Shown: positions 1 to 9,185 of the stretch, piece by piece
How positions within the stretch are numbered: position 1 is the first letter of the stretch
Layout: each line of letters begins with the position of its first letter
Position numbers and translations under genes: made by a program
Assembly: GCF_039541915.1 (NCBI RefSeq)
Contig: NZ_BAABHD010000010.1
Coordinates: forward strand, 108,361-172,360
DNA length: 64,000 nucleotides
Source of the DNA: Nibrella saemangeumensis
Lineage (GTDB): Bacteria > Bacteroidota > Bacteroidia > Cytophagales > Spirosomataceae
Direction of reading: 5' to 3'
The notes under the pieces: generated by a model
What the model was told of the DNA's origin: nothing
The model's database searches: none
Seen by the model: the letters and a program-made list of their open reading frames with translations, nothing else

Positions 1-179
1 ATCAGGGTGGCCGTATGACGGCCGACGAAGCGTATGCGTTTGAGCATAACATACAGTTCGGCGGCATTTTGCAGGTCCGGCGCTGGGACGAACAGGCGAA
101 AGTTCCCGGCCTGAAAACACCCGACGCGCAGCATTATATCCAGAAGTGTGAACGGCATCTGAAGAAGCGGAAGCTATAA
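1..179 (+). CDS. C-terminal end of a phosphonate-operon HD-domain protein (partial)
   Basis: An open frame enters the window from the left and stops at 177-179. It encodes 58 residues, including RRWDEQAKVPGLKTP followed by a His/Tyr and a basic tail. This kind of ending is typical of the HD-domain proteins of phosphonate degradation operons (the TIGR03276 / PhnZ-like group), which are di-iron oxygenases or hydrolases acting on hydroxylated aminophosphonates. The metal-binding HD residues lie outside the window, so activity cannot be judged. The call rests on recall of the family C-terminus and on the neighbours: a DUF5690 transporter, an FAD oxidoreductase and a phosphonatase-like HAD enzyme. 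The gene lies 124 bases before the transporter on the same strand and could share its transcript. Confidence 0.6.
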   Translation, partial: QGGRMTADEAYAFEHNIQFGGILQVRRWDEQAKVPGLKTPDAQHYIQKCERHLKKRKL

Positions 180-303
180 CATCAGTTGGGAGCGGTATCG
201 CAGGTGAAGCAAAATTAAGTCTCAAAAACCCGCAACAGCGTTGGCTCGCTGCGGAAAGTAATGCATATCTTGCTGGAAGATCAACCAAGCCTGTGCCAGA
301 TCT

Positions 304-1602
304 ATGTCCGCCAAACTGACATTTCGCAGTAATGCCGCTTTCATCGCATACGGTGCCATTGCGGCCTTCTGCTGTTATACCTGCATGTACGCCTTCCGGA
401 AGGGAATTACGGCCGTAACGTTCGAGGGGATGGCGTTTGCCGGCATCAGCTACAAAATCTGGCTGATTACGGCGCAGGTGCTGGGTTACGCGCTGTCGAA
501 ACGCATTGGCGTGAAGGTAGTATCGGAGATAAAGCCTGGTAATCGGGCGTTGTACATCCTGATTTTTATCGGGCTGGCCGAGCTGGCGCTGTTAGGGTTT
601 GCGGTGGTGCCGGCTCCCTATAACATCATCTTTCTGCTGCTGAATGGCCTGCCGCTGGGTATGGTCTACGGTACCGTGCTGGGTTTTCTGGAGGGACGCC
701 GGCAAACCGATGCGCTAGTCGCTGGTTTAACCGCGTCGTTTATTTTTGCGTCAGGTTTTGTTAAAACCGTGGCGCTGCTCATAAAGCAATCCTGGGGTGT
801 ATCGGAGTTCTGGCTACCTTTTGTGACTGGGCTGCTTTTTGTGGTGCCGCTGCTGGTATCCACCTGGCTGCTGGCAAAACTACCACCCCCGACTATCGAA
901 GACCAGGTACAGCGCACGGAGCGCAAGCCGATGAACCGGGCCGAACGACGGCAATTCATCAGCACCTTCTCCGTGGGATTGGTTACCCTGATTATCTCGT
1001 ACGTCCTGCTTTCGGCCTTCCGTGACTTCCGCGATAATTTTGCGCCCGAAATTCTGAAATCCGTCGGCATTACCGATCCGGCCATCTTTACCCAAACCGA
1101 AACGACGGTGGCCCTGATTATTCTGGTACTGATGGGAGCGCTGCAACTGGTGAGGGATAATTTTCAGGCGTTCCGGCTTATCAACTACGTTATGATCGGC
1201 GCGGCCGTGCTGGTGGGTATCAGTACCTGGTTGTTTCAGCAGGGTATGCTCTCGCCGGGTGTCTGGTTCACGCTGGTCGGGCTGGGGCTGTATGGCGGAT
1301 ACGTCCCTTGTAACGGCCTGTATTTTGAACGACTGGTGGCTTCGTTTCGCTACGTGAGCACGGTGGGGTTCATTGTTACCCTGGCCGACTACTACGGCTA
1401 TATGGGTAGCGTGGCTGTGTTGCTGTACAAAAACTTCGGGCAGCCGGACATTAGCTTCCTCAACTTCTTTATGTACGCGGCCTACGGGGTATCAGTTATC
1501 TACGGTGTGCTGGTGCTGGTTTCCTTTCAATATTTTCAGAAAAAGTACAGCAGCACCCTGGCAGAGCCGGTACAATCCTCCAGTGAGCAAATAGCCCGGT
1601 AA
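304..1602 (+). CDS. DUF5690 family MFS-type membrane transporter, probable phosphonate uptake
   Basis: A 432-residue integral membrane protein with about 12 hydrophobic segments and a charged central loop around residues 200-220 (QRTERKPMNRAERRQF), as in the two-halves layout of major facilitator proteins. The N-terminal part, with CCYTCMYAFRKGITA, matches what I know of the Bacteroidota DUF5690 family. These proteins are often encoded beside phosphonate catabolic genes, so import of an aminophosphonate is a reasonable inference, though the substrate is unproven. The ATG at 304 opens directly into the first hydrophobic segment. The gene converges with the FAD oxidoreductase after 31 bases, and I see no hairpin in that gap. 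Confidence 0.8.
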   Translation: MSAKLTFRSNAAFIAYGAIAAFCCYTCMYAFRKGITAVTFEGMAFAGISYKIWLITAQVLGYALSKRIGVKVVSEIKPGNRALYILIFIGLAELALLGFAVVPAPYNIIFLLLNGLPLGMVYGTVLGFLEGRRQTDALVAGLTASFIFASGFVKTVALLIKQSWGVSEFWLPFVTGLLFVVPLLVSTWLLAKLPPPTIEDQVQRTERKPMNRAERRQFISTFSVGLVTLIISYVLLSAFRDFRDNFAPEILKSVGITDPAIFTQTETTVALIILVLMGALQLVRDNFQAFRLINYVMIGAAVLVGISTWLFQQGMLSPGVWFTLVGLGLYGGYVPCNGLYFERLVASFRYVSTVGFIVTLADYYGYMGSVAVLLYKNFGQPDISFLNFFMYAAYGVSVIYGVLVLVSFQYFQKKYSSTLAEPVQSSSEQIAR

Positions 1603-1633
1603 TTACAAAGGTTAAAATCCATCCCAATACTGG

Positions 1634-2794
1634 CTATGCCGTGTACAATTCCGGCAGTAACCGGCGGATGCTCTGTTCGGCATAGCCGGCACAGGAGGTC
1701 ATGCCCTTACCGCCGATACCGGTGATGATGTGGATGTTATCGTTCACGTCGTGTTCCAGAATCTCCTGCTTCGTCTGGGCATAAAAACCGGCCCATGTTT
1801 TCTGAATGGCCTGAACCGGAAACTGGACAATGCGCTGGGCTTCTGTCAATATGAGTTGGTTGATGTAATCTCTAATCTGAAAATCCAGATCTTCGGCCTG
1901 GGCGGCCGGGGCGTATTCGTGCGAGTCGCCGATGATAAATGAGCCGTCGAGCGCCTGCTTGAACAGAATGTGAATGCCCCATTTTTTCAGTTCGGCATAG
2001 TGGTCTGGTGTAGATAACTGGGCATAAGAAGCACATCCAGTGAAGGATTCGTAGCGCCGGATGGAAAGACCGGTGAGAATATTGCCGGGCAGGGACACCT
2101 GCGGCATCGGCACCGTCTGCATCATCTGGAGCTTACTGACCACCAGGTCACTGTTCAGCAGCAGGTCCGGAAACAGTAGCCGGGATTCGCTGCCGTTGCA
2201 GATCAGCACTTTTCGGGCTCGGAACGTTCGTTTGTCGCTTAAGGTGATACCCGCTCCGCCGGTGGTTGGGTAACAGTCAATGACGGGGGCGTTGGTTAGG
2301 TAAGTAACATTGTACTTATTGGTCAAGTACCGGATGAGCCGGTAAATTAACTGGTCGGGCTCCACGCTCAGCTCTTCCGGAAAAAATAAGGCTCCGCGCA
2401 CGTAGCCGGCCTGTAGCACCGGGTACTTCGCCAGGGTCTGCGTTTTTGACAATAAGTGACAGGGATAGTGTTCGGCCCGGCGACGGTCGTATAGCTCGTT
2501 CAGCAATTGCCACTCCTCTTCATCGGAGGCAATGTACACCGAGCCGTTCTGCCGGACGGTGAGGTCATATTCCTGTTGAATATCGCGGTAAATCTCCAGA
2601 CTTCGGCGTCCGTACCCAAACCAGCGTTCACCTAACCCGGAAGGTACCACCTGTCCGAAATTGCGGACAGTGGCCTGCACCGGTTTAGCGTCTTTCTCCA
2701 CCAGCAGTACCCGCTGGCCCAGCCTGGCGGCATGGTAGGCATGGAATGTACCCATTACGCCCGAGCCAACTACGATAAGATCAATGTTGTTCAT
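1634..2794 (-). CDS. TIGR03364-type FAD-dependent oxidoreductase (phosphonate-associated)
   Basis: This 386-residue protein has the dinucleotide-binding GxGxxG form GSGVMGTFHAYHAARLG at residues 9-25 and ends with the GIGGKGMTSCAGYAE stretch of D-amino-acid-oxidase-like flavoproteins. The length and ends fit the TIGR03364 group, which is found in phosphonate operons. Recent literature, as I recall it, assigns a related enzyme (PbfD) to oxidative deamination of N-methylated 2-aminoethylphosphonate to phosphonoacetaldehyde. That would supply the HAD enzyme encoded 19 bases upstream. The two minus-strand genes are almost certainly one transcript. The exact substrate is inferred. Confidence 0.8.
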   Translation of the reverse strand: MNNIDLIVVGSGVMGTFHAYHAARLGQRVLLVEKDAKPVQATVRNFGQVVPSGLGERWFGYGRRSLEIYRDIQQEYDLTVRQNGSVYIASDEEEWQLLNELYDRRRAEHYPCHLLSKTQTLAKYPVLQAGYVRGALFFPEELSVEPDQLIYRLIRYLTNKYNVTYLTNAPVIDCYPTTGGAGITLSDKRTFRARKVLICNGSESRLLFPDLLLNSDLVVSKLQMMQTVPMPQVSLPGNILTGLSIRRYESFTGCASYAQLSTPDHYAELKKWGIHILFKQALDGSFIIGDSHEYAPAAQAEDLDFQIRDYINQLILTEAQRIVQFPVQAIQKTWAGFYAQTKQEILEHDVNDNIHIITGIGGKGMTSCAGYAEQSIRRLLPELYTA

Positions 2795-2813
2795 GCAGGC
2801 GAAGCGGTATGGT

Positions 2814-3560
2814 TTATTCCTTAACCAGTACTATTCCGGCTGCCCGTTCACTTAGCAGTTTAGGCAGCTCCCGCAGCGACGACAGCAGGATGTCGTGGGG
2901 GTAAGCCTCCAGTTGAGCCCGGCTGTGCGTCCCATTGGTTACTCCAATGTTCAGCCCTACGCTGGCGCTTCGGCCTGATAGCAAGTCGGAAGGTGTATCG
3001 CCGATGTTAACCACTGCCTTCGGGTTGGTCACTTCGGTAAGGTGCATGGCTTTCTGAATCATGTTCGGATACGGCCGGCCTCTCTCTACCTCATCGCTGG
3101 CGATTGAGACCTGAATCTGGCTGTCGCGGGTACCGACGTGCTGCTCATTCAGACCGGCTAGCCAGCCCAGCCGGTCCAGAATAATGTTGGTGACTTTCCG
3201 ATAAAAGCCGGTCGTGAGCGCAATGGCAATGCCCTTGGTATGGAGGTAGTCAAAAGCCTCCAGGCAACCTTCGGTGGGTGTAATAGCGTGGGTTAGGTAG
3301 TGGTGCTCCAGAATTTCCGTGAACGTTTGATACGACCGGTCGACGCGCGTTTTCAGCGCGGGATTCTCCTCGCCAAGATGCTCTTTCCACAAGGTTTCAA
3401 ATACGTATCGTTTGGAGAGTCCCTGCATAGCCAGTATTCGCTCCTCGCTAACAATTAATCCGGTTTGGGTGGCCGCCTGGGCAAAGCAACGTTCTACCTC
3501 ATGATGGTCGGTGAGGGTAGTACCGGCCATATCAAAGACCACTAACTGTATCGGCTGCAT
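2814..3560 (-). CDS. Phosphonatase-like HAD-family hydrolase (PhnX-like)
   Basis: A 248-residue HAD hydrolase. Motif I is VFDMAGTTLTD near residue 8, where the Ala-Gly-Thr-Thr replaces the usual DxDGT as in phosphonoacetaldehyde hydrolase. Motif II is ALTTGF near residue 115, and motif III/IV is NIGDTPSDLLSGRSA near residue 190. This matches the TIGR03351 phosphonatase-like group. The expected reaction is cleavage of a C-P bond in phosphonoacetaldehyde or a relative. The Lys in GLSKRYVF is a candidate for a Schiff-base residue, but I cannot align it reliably with that of true phosphonatase. It is the first gene of the minus-strand pair with the FAD oxidoreductase. Confidence 0.8.
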   Translation of the reverse strand: MQPIQLVVFDMAGTTLTDHHEVERCFAQAATQTGLIVSEERILAMQGLSKRYVFETLWKEHLGEENPALKTRVDRSYQTFTEILEHHYLTHAITPTEGCLEAFDYLHTKGIAIALTTGFYRKVTNIILDRLGWLAGLNEQHVGTRDSQIQVSIASDEVERGRPYPNMIQKAMHLTEVTNPKAVVNIGDTPSDLLSGRSASVGLNIGVTNGTHSRAQLEAYPHDILLSSLRELPKLLSERAAGIVLVKE

Positions 3561-3877
3561 AATTTAAGAAGGCTGCGGGAAGAAGGACACGCCTGGTGAG
3601 AAACATCCTGCGCAGCGGAATCAAACTTACAAAAACGCGCTGAATCAGCAGGTTATGGTACTGTTAAATAATTTATAGACGCCTTTGGGTAGGCACCGCG
3701 GGTCATATTAAAGACCACTAACTATATTAGCTATAAGATCGTATAGGCTGCCGGGGTGTCGTGCTACCACGCTGAATACAACCTTATGACACTCACATTA
3801 CACAGGCGTTCGTCGTACCAGGATAAAGGCTATATTTAAGCCAATTGGGTAAAAGGTATATGGTTAACGATAGCAGC
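3561..3877. other. Divergent intergenic region between HAD gene and hybrid sensor
   Basis: This 317-base gap must hold the promoters of two divergent units: the minus-strand phosphonate pair and the plus-strand hybrid regulator. It is AT-rich around 3660-3680 and 3825-3850. Apart from the decayed copy of the HAD gene start described separately at 3704-3736, I see no gene, hairpin or clear TAnnTTTG promoter element that I would defend. Confidence 0.5.
3704..3736 (-). pseudogene. Decayed duplicate of the 5' end of the HAD hydrolase gene
   Basis: The 33 bases at 3704-3736 match the first codons of the HAD gene at 3528-3560 at 26 of 33 positions. The shared core AAAGACCACTAACT is identical. Six of the seven differences are transitions that change G or C to A or T. 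In the frame of the parent gene the copy contains stop codons and lacks the ATG, so it is not functional coding sequence. I read it as the remnant of a small tandem duplication. It could also be a conserved regulatory sequence, but overlap with coding sequence in one copy makes that less likely. Confidence 0.45.
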
Positions 3878-6800
3878 ATGCGCTTTTTCTACGTACTGAT
3901 ACTTTTGCCATTTATATCGCTGGCTCAACCGAAAGGCTGGCAGGAACTCACCATTTCCGACGGTTTGTCACAAGGCATGGTATTCGATCTCCGGCAGGAC
4001 CGGCACGGCTTCATCTGGATTGGCACTAAAGACGGTCTGAACCGCTACGATGGCTATAATTTTAAAGTTTTCACGCATGACCCCTACAATGCCTACAGCC
4101 TATCGGAAAATTCCTGTTCGGCTCTGCTGATCGACCGGCACCAGCGCCTTTGGGTCGGTACAAGCAACAAAGGCCTCAATCTGTTCGACGACCGGAGCCA
4201 GCGGTTTTACCATATTGACATCAGCGACCAACTGGCCTCCAGTGATAGCAATTACGAGATCACACTGCTGGCCGAAGATCCCGACGGTAACATCTGGGTG
4301 GGTACCGATGAAAACAAGTTGTTCCGGGTCACCTTGCCCGATTCATGGCGGGAGCACTTTCCCAGAGATCCAGATATTACCCGGCAGGTGCAGATCCGGT
4401 ATGTATCGCTGGTTGATGCCGGCGTAGCCAAGAATCGACTGACGCATTACCTCAATTTTCATTCCGATGGCTCAGCGTTGGTGGGCACTACCAATGGCGT
4501 TTTTTCAATCAACTGGCGACACCCGGCCAATGCTAAGAGACTCCTGTTCGCTGCTGAATTTTTAGATCTTCACGCCGTATACGAAGATAGTAGGCAGGGC
4601 TATCGCTTTGCGTCCGGCAGCGATAAGATCATTGGCTGGTATCAGGGTAAACAGAAGCCTATTGCCCTGCCCGAACAAAAGAACTTTTCGGTCCGGATAA
4701 AAGCCATCGACACGCAAACGGTAGCCGTTGCCACTCCACATTTTCTGTGGCTGATGTCGCCCGCCGAACTCTTCCGGCAGGATAGCCTGACCATCCGGAA
4801 CGCCTACTCGGTAATTCCTTCCGGGGTGTATACGGTCACAAGTATATTAAAAGACAGAACCGGTAATCTCTGGCTGGGCACGAGCGGGTACGGGCTCCGG
4901 AAGTTCAACCCAAAAGTCAAACAATTTCGGGTATACCTGCCCGGTACCACACTCTCCAGCCTGTACACAGACCAGCAGGGACGAACCTATATACGTTACC
5001 AGTTTGCATACGCTCAACTCGACCGGGCTACTAACCGGATGGTGCCTTTTCTGAGCAATACCCTGCCCGAAGCCGACAGACGGCAGCGCTATCTGATTCA
5101 GGACCGCCAGGGAATATTTTGGGTGTCTAACGTCCATTTTGAAACGAATGAGCAGCATTTATTTAAATTCTCAACAAACTGGCAGTTGCTGAAAAAATAC
5201 CCGCTGCCGGGAGGAAGTAGGTTTGGTTTTTACGGAAATCAGACGATCGTAGACCGGGACGGTAATCTCTGGATTGGCGCCACCAACGGGCACCTGCTGC
5301 GCTTTAAACCGGAGCAGGAAACCTTTGAGGTGTTCAGCTATAAAGCGATACTGCCCCTTGGCGGTGCCGATGTGGAGACCTATGCCTTGTATCAGGACCG
5401 GCAGGAGACCTTTTGGCTCGGTACGCAAAAGGGGCTCATTAAGGTGGTAAACCCTCGGACCAAACCTGCCTTCACCATCTACCGGAATTCAAAATCGGAC
5501 CGTCGGAGTCTGAGCAACGATTTTGTGCTAAGTGTCATCGACGATCCTCATCAGCCCGATCGTTACCTCTGGATAGGGACTAAAGGCGGTGGGCTGGAGC
5601 GGCTGAACAAGCAAACCGGCGAGTTTGATCACTTCACGGAAGCGCATGGACTGCCCAACAAAGTCGTGTACGGCATACTGGTTGATGAACGCAACAATCT
5701 GTGGATGAGTACCAACCGGGGCCTTGCTCAGCTTAACCCAAAGACTCTGACATTTCAGGCCTATACAAAAGCAGATGGGCTGCAGGATGATGAATTCAAC
5801 ACGGCCTCCTACTTTAAATCCAGTGCTGGAGAACTGCTGTTTGGGGGGGTAAATGGCCTGACGGCGTTTCGGGTCCGCGATATTACAGGGTCAAATCAGA
5901 ATAAACCCGCTGCCATTATTATTGGGTTGAAAGTTAATAACAAACCGGTTGAGGTAGGGCAGGCCAACAACCTGCTGAACACCGGCATCGAGTATACCCG
6001 CACGCTCAATCTGGCGTACAACCAGAACCTGCTGACGTTTGAATTCGGCGTAATGGATTTTGCCAATCCCGCCAAGAACCACTACCGCTACCGGCTGAAA
6101 GGAGTTGATGACGAGTGGATAGACGCTGGTACTAACCGGTTTGCTAACTATGCGCAACTGGATCCCGGCGATTATACGCTTCAAATGAGTGGTTCGGCCG
6201 ATGGCGGTGTGTGGAGTAATCCGGTTGAACTACAGATCCGGATACATCCGCCGTTTTACCGCACGTGGTGGGCCTATCTGGTCTATATGCTTGTACTATC
6301 AGTGAGCGGCTGGCAGTTGTACCGGTTTCAGATGCAGCGGCTGCTCCTGCAGCAGCAGGTCGTTTACGAGCAAAAAGAGGCTGGCCGGCTGGCTGAGTTA
6401 GACAAGCTGAAGACGCAGTTTTTTGCCAATATCTCCCACGAGTTTCGTACGCCACTTACACTGATTCTTGGACCAATGGAGCAGATTGTTCAGGAGTATG
6501 CGCAGGATAAACGGTTTCCGCTGATCCAGCGTAATGCGAACCGCCTGCTGAGTCTGATCAACCAGATTCTTGATTTGAATAAGCTGGAAGCCGGGCAGCT
6601 CAGGTCCGAACCGGAGCGTGGAGATTTGGCGGCTTTCTGTCAAACGGTGGCCGGGTCGTTTGCCTCTCTGGCCGAAAGTCGCCAGATTCAATTCACCTTT
6701 ACCCAGAACGAGCCTGCGATCTGGGCAGAGTTTGACCGAGATAAGCTGGAGAAAATAATAACCAACCTGCTGTCGAACGCCCTTAAATTCACTCTCTCCG

Positions 6801-7966
6801 GAAATCAGGTGCGGATGGCGGTATACTACCCGCCTGCCGGTTCGCCGGGGATGATGCAGGTTACCGTTGAGGACACCGGCATTGGTATGGCTAATCAGCA
6901 TCTGGTACACATTTTTGATCGATTCTACCAGATTAACGGTGAAGTCAGCCGGTACTACGAAGGTACGGGTATCGGGCTGGCGCTGACGAGTGAACTGGTG
7001 AAGGTGCTGGGGGGAACGATACAGGCATCCAGCGCAGAGGGGGTTGGTACTATCTTTACCGTCAGTCTGCCTATAGAATGGTCGCAGACTGACCTTCAAC
7101 CAACTCCTCCTCCGGTGAGCGCGTTCCCTGAGTCTGTCCTGTTCCAGGCCCCTCCGGCTGCTGGTCCGGCACCGGTGCCGGCTACAGAAAACATCATGCT
7201 CATAATCGACGATAATGCCGATATGAGGGCCTATATACGAAGTATTTTTGAAGCAGATTACCGCGTTGTGGAAGCGGAGGACGGTCAGGCCGGTTTAGCG
7301 ACCGCGACCGACAGTCTGCCCGACATCATTATTTGTGATTTAATGATGCCTCGACTGGATGGCTTTGGGTTCTGTAAAGCGCTGAAAACGCAGGAGGTCA
7401 CCAGCCATATACCGGTGGTTATGCTTACCGCTAAAGCGGCCGTTGAGGACCGCATTGAAGGGTTCGGACTAGGTGCTGACGATTACCTGACCAAGCCCTT
7501 TCACCAGGCCGAGCTGCAGGCCAGGGTGCGCAATCTGATTGAGCAGCGCCGGCGGCTGTACCAGCGCTTTGCGGTAAAAGTGCCGGAGGCAGTCTCTGTA
7601 CCGGAACCTGCCGGGCCGGTGCGGCTTGCGGCCGAACAGCAGTTTCTTGACCGGCTTACGGCGGCTGTACTGGCCCACCTCGACAATGCCGATTTTAGCG
7701 TTGAGAACCTGGCCGAGAGCGTTAACCTGAGTCGGGTGCAACTCCACCGTAAGCTAAAAGCGCTTACTAACACGACCGCGACCGACTTTATACGATACAT
7801 CCGGCTGGCAAAGGCTGCCGAATTCCTGCGGACGGGCAATCAAAGTGTAACGCAGGTAGCTTATGCCGTTGGCTTTGCCAACCTCTCGTATTTTGCCAAA
7901 ATGTTTCAGGAACAGTACGGGAAATTGCCTTCCGAATACGCCAGGGCCACGGCATCGTCTGGGTAA
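3878..7966 (+). CDS. Hybrid two-component system protein (Reg_prop - Y_Y_Y - histidine kinase - receiver - AraC)
   Basis: A large single-protein signalling system. In order it has a signal peptide (MRFFYVLILLPFISLAQ), periplasmic beta-propeller repeats of the WIGTKDGLNRYDG type over about residues 20-680, a Y_Y_Y domain to about 790, one membrane segment (WWAYLVYMLVLSVSGW), a histidine kinase with phospho-acceptor His854 in NISHEFRTPL and N/G boxes, a receiver with Asp1154 in ICDLMMPRLDG, and a C-terminal AraC-type HTH. The frame is open upstream to a TTG at 3845, but the ATG at 3878 starts exactly at the signal peptide. Such proteins usually sense glycan fragments and control a SusCD locus. 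None lies in the window, so its target is unknown. Confidence 0.92.
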   Translation: MRFFYVLILLPFISLAQPKGWQELTISDGLSQGMVFDLRQDRHGFIWIGTKDGLNRYDGYNFKVFTHDPYNAYSLSENSCSALLIDRHQRLWVGTSNKGLNLFDDRSQRFYHIDISDQLASSDSNYEITLLAEDPDGNIWVGTDENKLFRVTLPDSWREHFPRDPDITRQVQIRYVSLVDAGVAKNRLTHYLNFHSDGSALVGTTNGVFSINWRHPANAKRLLFAAEFLDLHAVYEDSRQGYRFASGSDKIIGWYQGKQKPIALPEQKNFSVRIKAIDTQTVAVATPHFLWLMSPAELFRQDSLTIRNAYSVIPSGVYTVTSILKDRTGNLWLGTSGYGLRKFNPKVKQFRVYLPGTTLSSLYTDQQGRTYIRYQFAYAQLDRATNRMVPFLSNTLPEADRRQRYLIQDRQGIFWVSNVHFETNEQHLFKFSTNWQLLKKYPLPGGSRFGFYGNQTIVDRDGNLWIGATNGHLLRFKPEQETFEVFSYKAILPLGGADVETYALYQDRQETFWLGTQKGLIKVVNPRTKPAFTIYRNSKSDRRSLSNDFVLSVIDDPHQPDRYLWIGTKGGGLERLNKQTGEFDHFTEAHGLPNKVVYGILVDERNNLWMSTNRGLAQLNPKTLTFQAYTKADGLQDDEFNTASYFKSSAGELLFGGVNGLTAFRVRDITGSNQNKPAAIIIGLKVNNKPVEVGQANNLLNTGIEYTRTLNLAYNQNLLTFEFGVMDFANPAKNHYRYRLKGVDDEWIDAGTNRFANYAQLDPGDYTLQMSGSADGGVWSNPVELQIRIHPPFYRTWWAYLVYMLVLSVSGWQLYRFQMQRLLLQQQVVYEQKEAGRLAELDKLKTQFFANISHEFRTPLTLILGPMEQIVQEYAQDKRFPLIQRNANRLLSLINQILDLNKLEAGQLRSEPERGDLAAFCQTVAGSFASLAESRQIQFTFTQNEPAIWAEFDRDKLEKIITNLLSNALKFTLSGNQVRMAVYYPPAGSPGMMQVTVEDTGIGMANQHLVHIFDRFYQINGEVSRYYEGTGIGLALTSELVKVLGGTIQASSAEGVGTIFTVSLPIEWSQTDLQPTPPPVSAFPESVLFQAPPAAGPAPVPATENIMLIIDDNADMRAYIRSIFEADYRVVEAEDGQAGLATATDSLPDIIICDLMMPRLDGFGFCKALKTQEVTSHIPVVMLTAKAAVEDRIEGFGLGADDYLTKPFHQAELQARVRNLIEQRRRLYQRFAVKVPEAVSVPEPAGPVRLAAEQQFLDRLTAAVLAHLDNADFSVENLAESVNLSRVQLHRKLKALTNTTATDFIRYIRLAKAAEFLRTGNQSVTQVAYAVGFANLSYFAKMFQEQYGKLPSEYARATASSG

Positions 7967-8016
7967 GTTGTTGTCCTCCGCCGGTGCGCAGAGAATTTTA
8001 GGGTAACTTCTACAGC

Positions 8017-8041
8017 AAGTCCGGGAAACCGGACTTTTTTT
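8017..8041 (+). terminator. Intrinsic terminator of the hybrid regulator gene
   Basis: AAGTCCGG at 8017-8024 pairs perfectly with CCGGACTT at 8029-8036 across a GAAA tetraloop and runs straight into a T tract ending at 8041. It lies 50 bases after the stop codon. This is the clearest intrinsic terminator in the window. Confidence 0.9.
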
Positions 8042-8165
8042 ACGCCGGTGTAACGTGTCTGTTAATCAATGAAACGAGAAGGTTAGCGCTCAGGTAAAAT
8101 TACGCGGTACTTGCAGGAGTAATTAACACTACTCAATTCGGTACTAAACACCCCTCTTTATCGTT

Positions 8166-8654
8166 ATGAACAGCCCCTGCAAATCCCTGCTTCGCTTTCT
8201 GTTGCCAGCTACCTTCTGCCTGATGAGTATCTGTTTTCAAACGTTTGCCCAGCTTGCCCATCATGTAGAAAAAGACAAACTATCCTCCTCATTGGAAATG
8301 CCTGCGGAGCCTGCGTCGGTGCAGGCTCCGCAACCGTTGACCGACTATGCTCCCAATACAAATGCGCCGTTCTTTCCGGGTGGTCAGCAAGCCCTGCAGC
8401 GTTATTTGAAACAGCTAGACCTATACCCCCGTCAGGCGCGGATGAGCCAGCGCGAAGGTACTGTACTGGTGCAGTGCCGGGTGATGGCTACCGGAGAACT
8501 GTGCGAGGTTAGGGTGGTACGATCAGCCGGGACCTTGCTTGACCAGGCTGCCATACAGGCCGTGGAGCAGATGCCCCGGTGGTATCCGGCGCACCGGGCC
8601 GGGTCGGCGGTTGCCAGTCTGATGATACTGCCAATCACGTTTCGGGTCGACTAA
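8166..8654 (+). CDS. Secreted TonB C-terminal domain protein
   Basis: 162 residues: a signal peptide ending near residue 29 (SICFQTFAQ), a short variable linker, then a TonB C-terminal domain from about residue 62 (FFPGGQQALQRYL) to the end. The middle of the domain reads GTVLVQCRVMATGELCEVRVVRSAG, the usual beta strands of this fold. It lacks the membrane anchor and Pro-rich spacer of true TonB, so it probably does not energise receptors itself. Stand-alone TonB_C proteins are common in this phylum and their role is unclear. It stands alone on the plus strand after the regulator's terminator. Confidence 0.75.
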   Translation: MNSPCKSLLRFLLPATFCLMSICFQTFAQLAHHVEKDKLSSSLEMPAEPASVQAPQPLTDYAPNTNAPFFPGGQQALQRYLKQLDLYPRQARMSQREGTVLVQCRVMATGELCEVRVVRSAGTLLDQAAIQAVEQMPRWYPAHRAGSAVASLMILPITFRVD

Positions 8655-8684
8655 CCGGGTCCCACTACGCTATTTCTTACTTCA

Positions 8685-8738
8685 CTTAGGACTATTTTCT
8701 GCTGTCCTAAGGCGTACACCCGTCGTCCGCAAACGGAC
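8685..8738. promoter_or_regulatory. Two short inverted repeats upstream of padR
   Basis: CTTAGGAC at 8685-8692 is repeated inverted as GTCCTAAG at 8704-8711. A second, tighter palindrome, GTCCG-CAAA-CGGAC, lies at 8725-8738. Neither is followed by a T tract, so they are weak terminator candidates. Their place between the TonB-domain gene and padR makes the second a candidate operator for PadR or another regulator. This is inference from position and symmetry only. Confidence 0.35.
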
Positions 8739-8846
8739 AATCAGCTGTTGTGCATACTGAGTAAAATCTCATTTCTGAGCGGCTGAGACGTTTGCCTGCA
8801 ATTGGCAATGTATTTGCTCAGCAAAATTGAATTATATGCTAGACCC

Positions 8847-9185
8847 ATGAAACGGACCTACTTAGGCGAGTTTGAAGAAATTGTGCTGCTGCTGGTAGCG
8901 AGTATGGACGGGGAGGCCTATGGCGTTGCCCTCACCCATAAGATAAACGAGGAAACCGACCGCTCGGTGCGGCTCAACCAGGTACACGGGGCCTTGCATC
9001 GCCTGGAAGAGAAAGGTATGGTGGCCTCACGGCTTGGCGACCCGACTCCGGAGCGTGGTGGTCGTCGGAAACTATTGTTCACGGCGACGGCTTACGGTTA
9101 CCGCACGTTACAGGACATTAAGGCTGTGCGGGCGCAGTTGTGGAGTGCGGTACCTGCTAACCCTAAACTCGCCACCAGCCTATGA
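8847..9185 (+). CDS. PadR-family transcriptional regulator
   Basis: 112 residues from the ATG at 8847; the frame is open back to 8802, but MKRTYLGEFEEIVLLLVA is the usual PadR beginning. The winged helix follows, with AYGVALTHKINEE, then GALHRLEEKGMV and the wing RLGDPTPERGGRRKLLFTAT. This is the short PadR type that sits next to FtsX-like permeases. Its stop overlaps the ATG of the permease gene (ATGA at 9182-9185), so the two are translationally coupled. It probably represses its own operon. Confidence 0.88.
   Translation: MKRTYLGEFEEIVLLLVASMDGEAYGVALTHKINEETDRSVRLNQVHGALHRLEEKGMVASRLGDPTPERGGRRKLLFTATAYGYRTLQDIKAVRAQLWSAVPANPKLATSL

Noticed and set aside
6398..7099. 233-codon minus-strand open frame inside the hybrid regulator
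   Set aside because: It is antisense to the histidine kinase region, whose motifs are clear. Its own translation lacks any domain.
3878..7966. The hybrid regulator as part of a polysaccharide utilisation locus
   Set aside because: No SusC, SusD or glycoside hydrolase gene lies on either side within the window.
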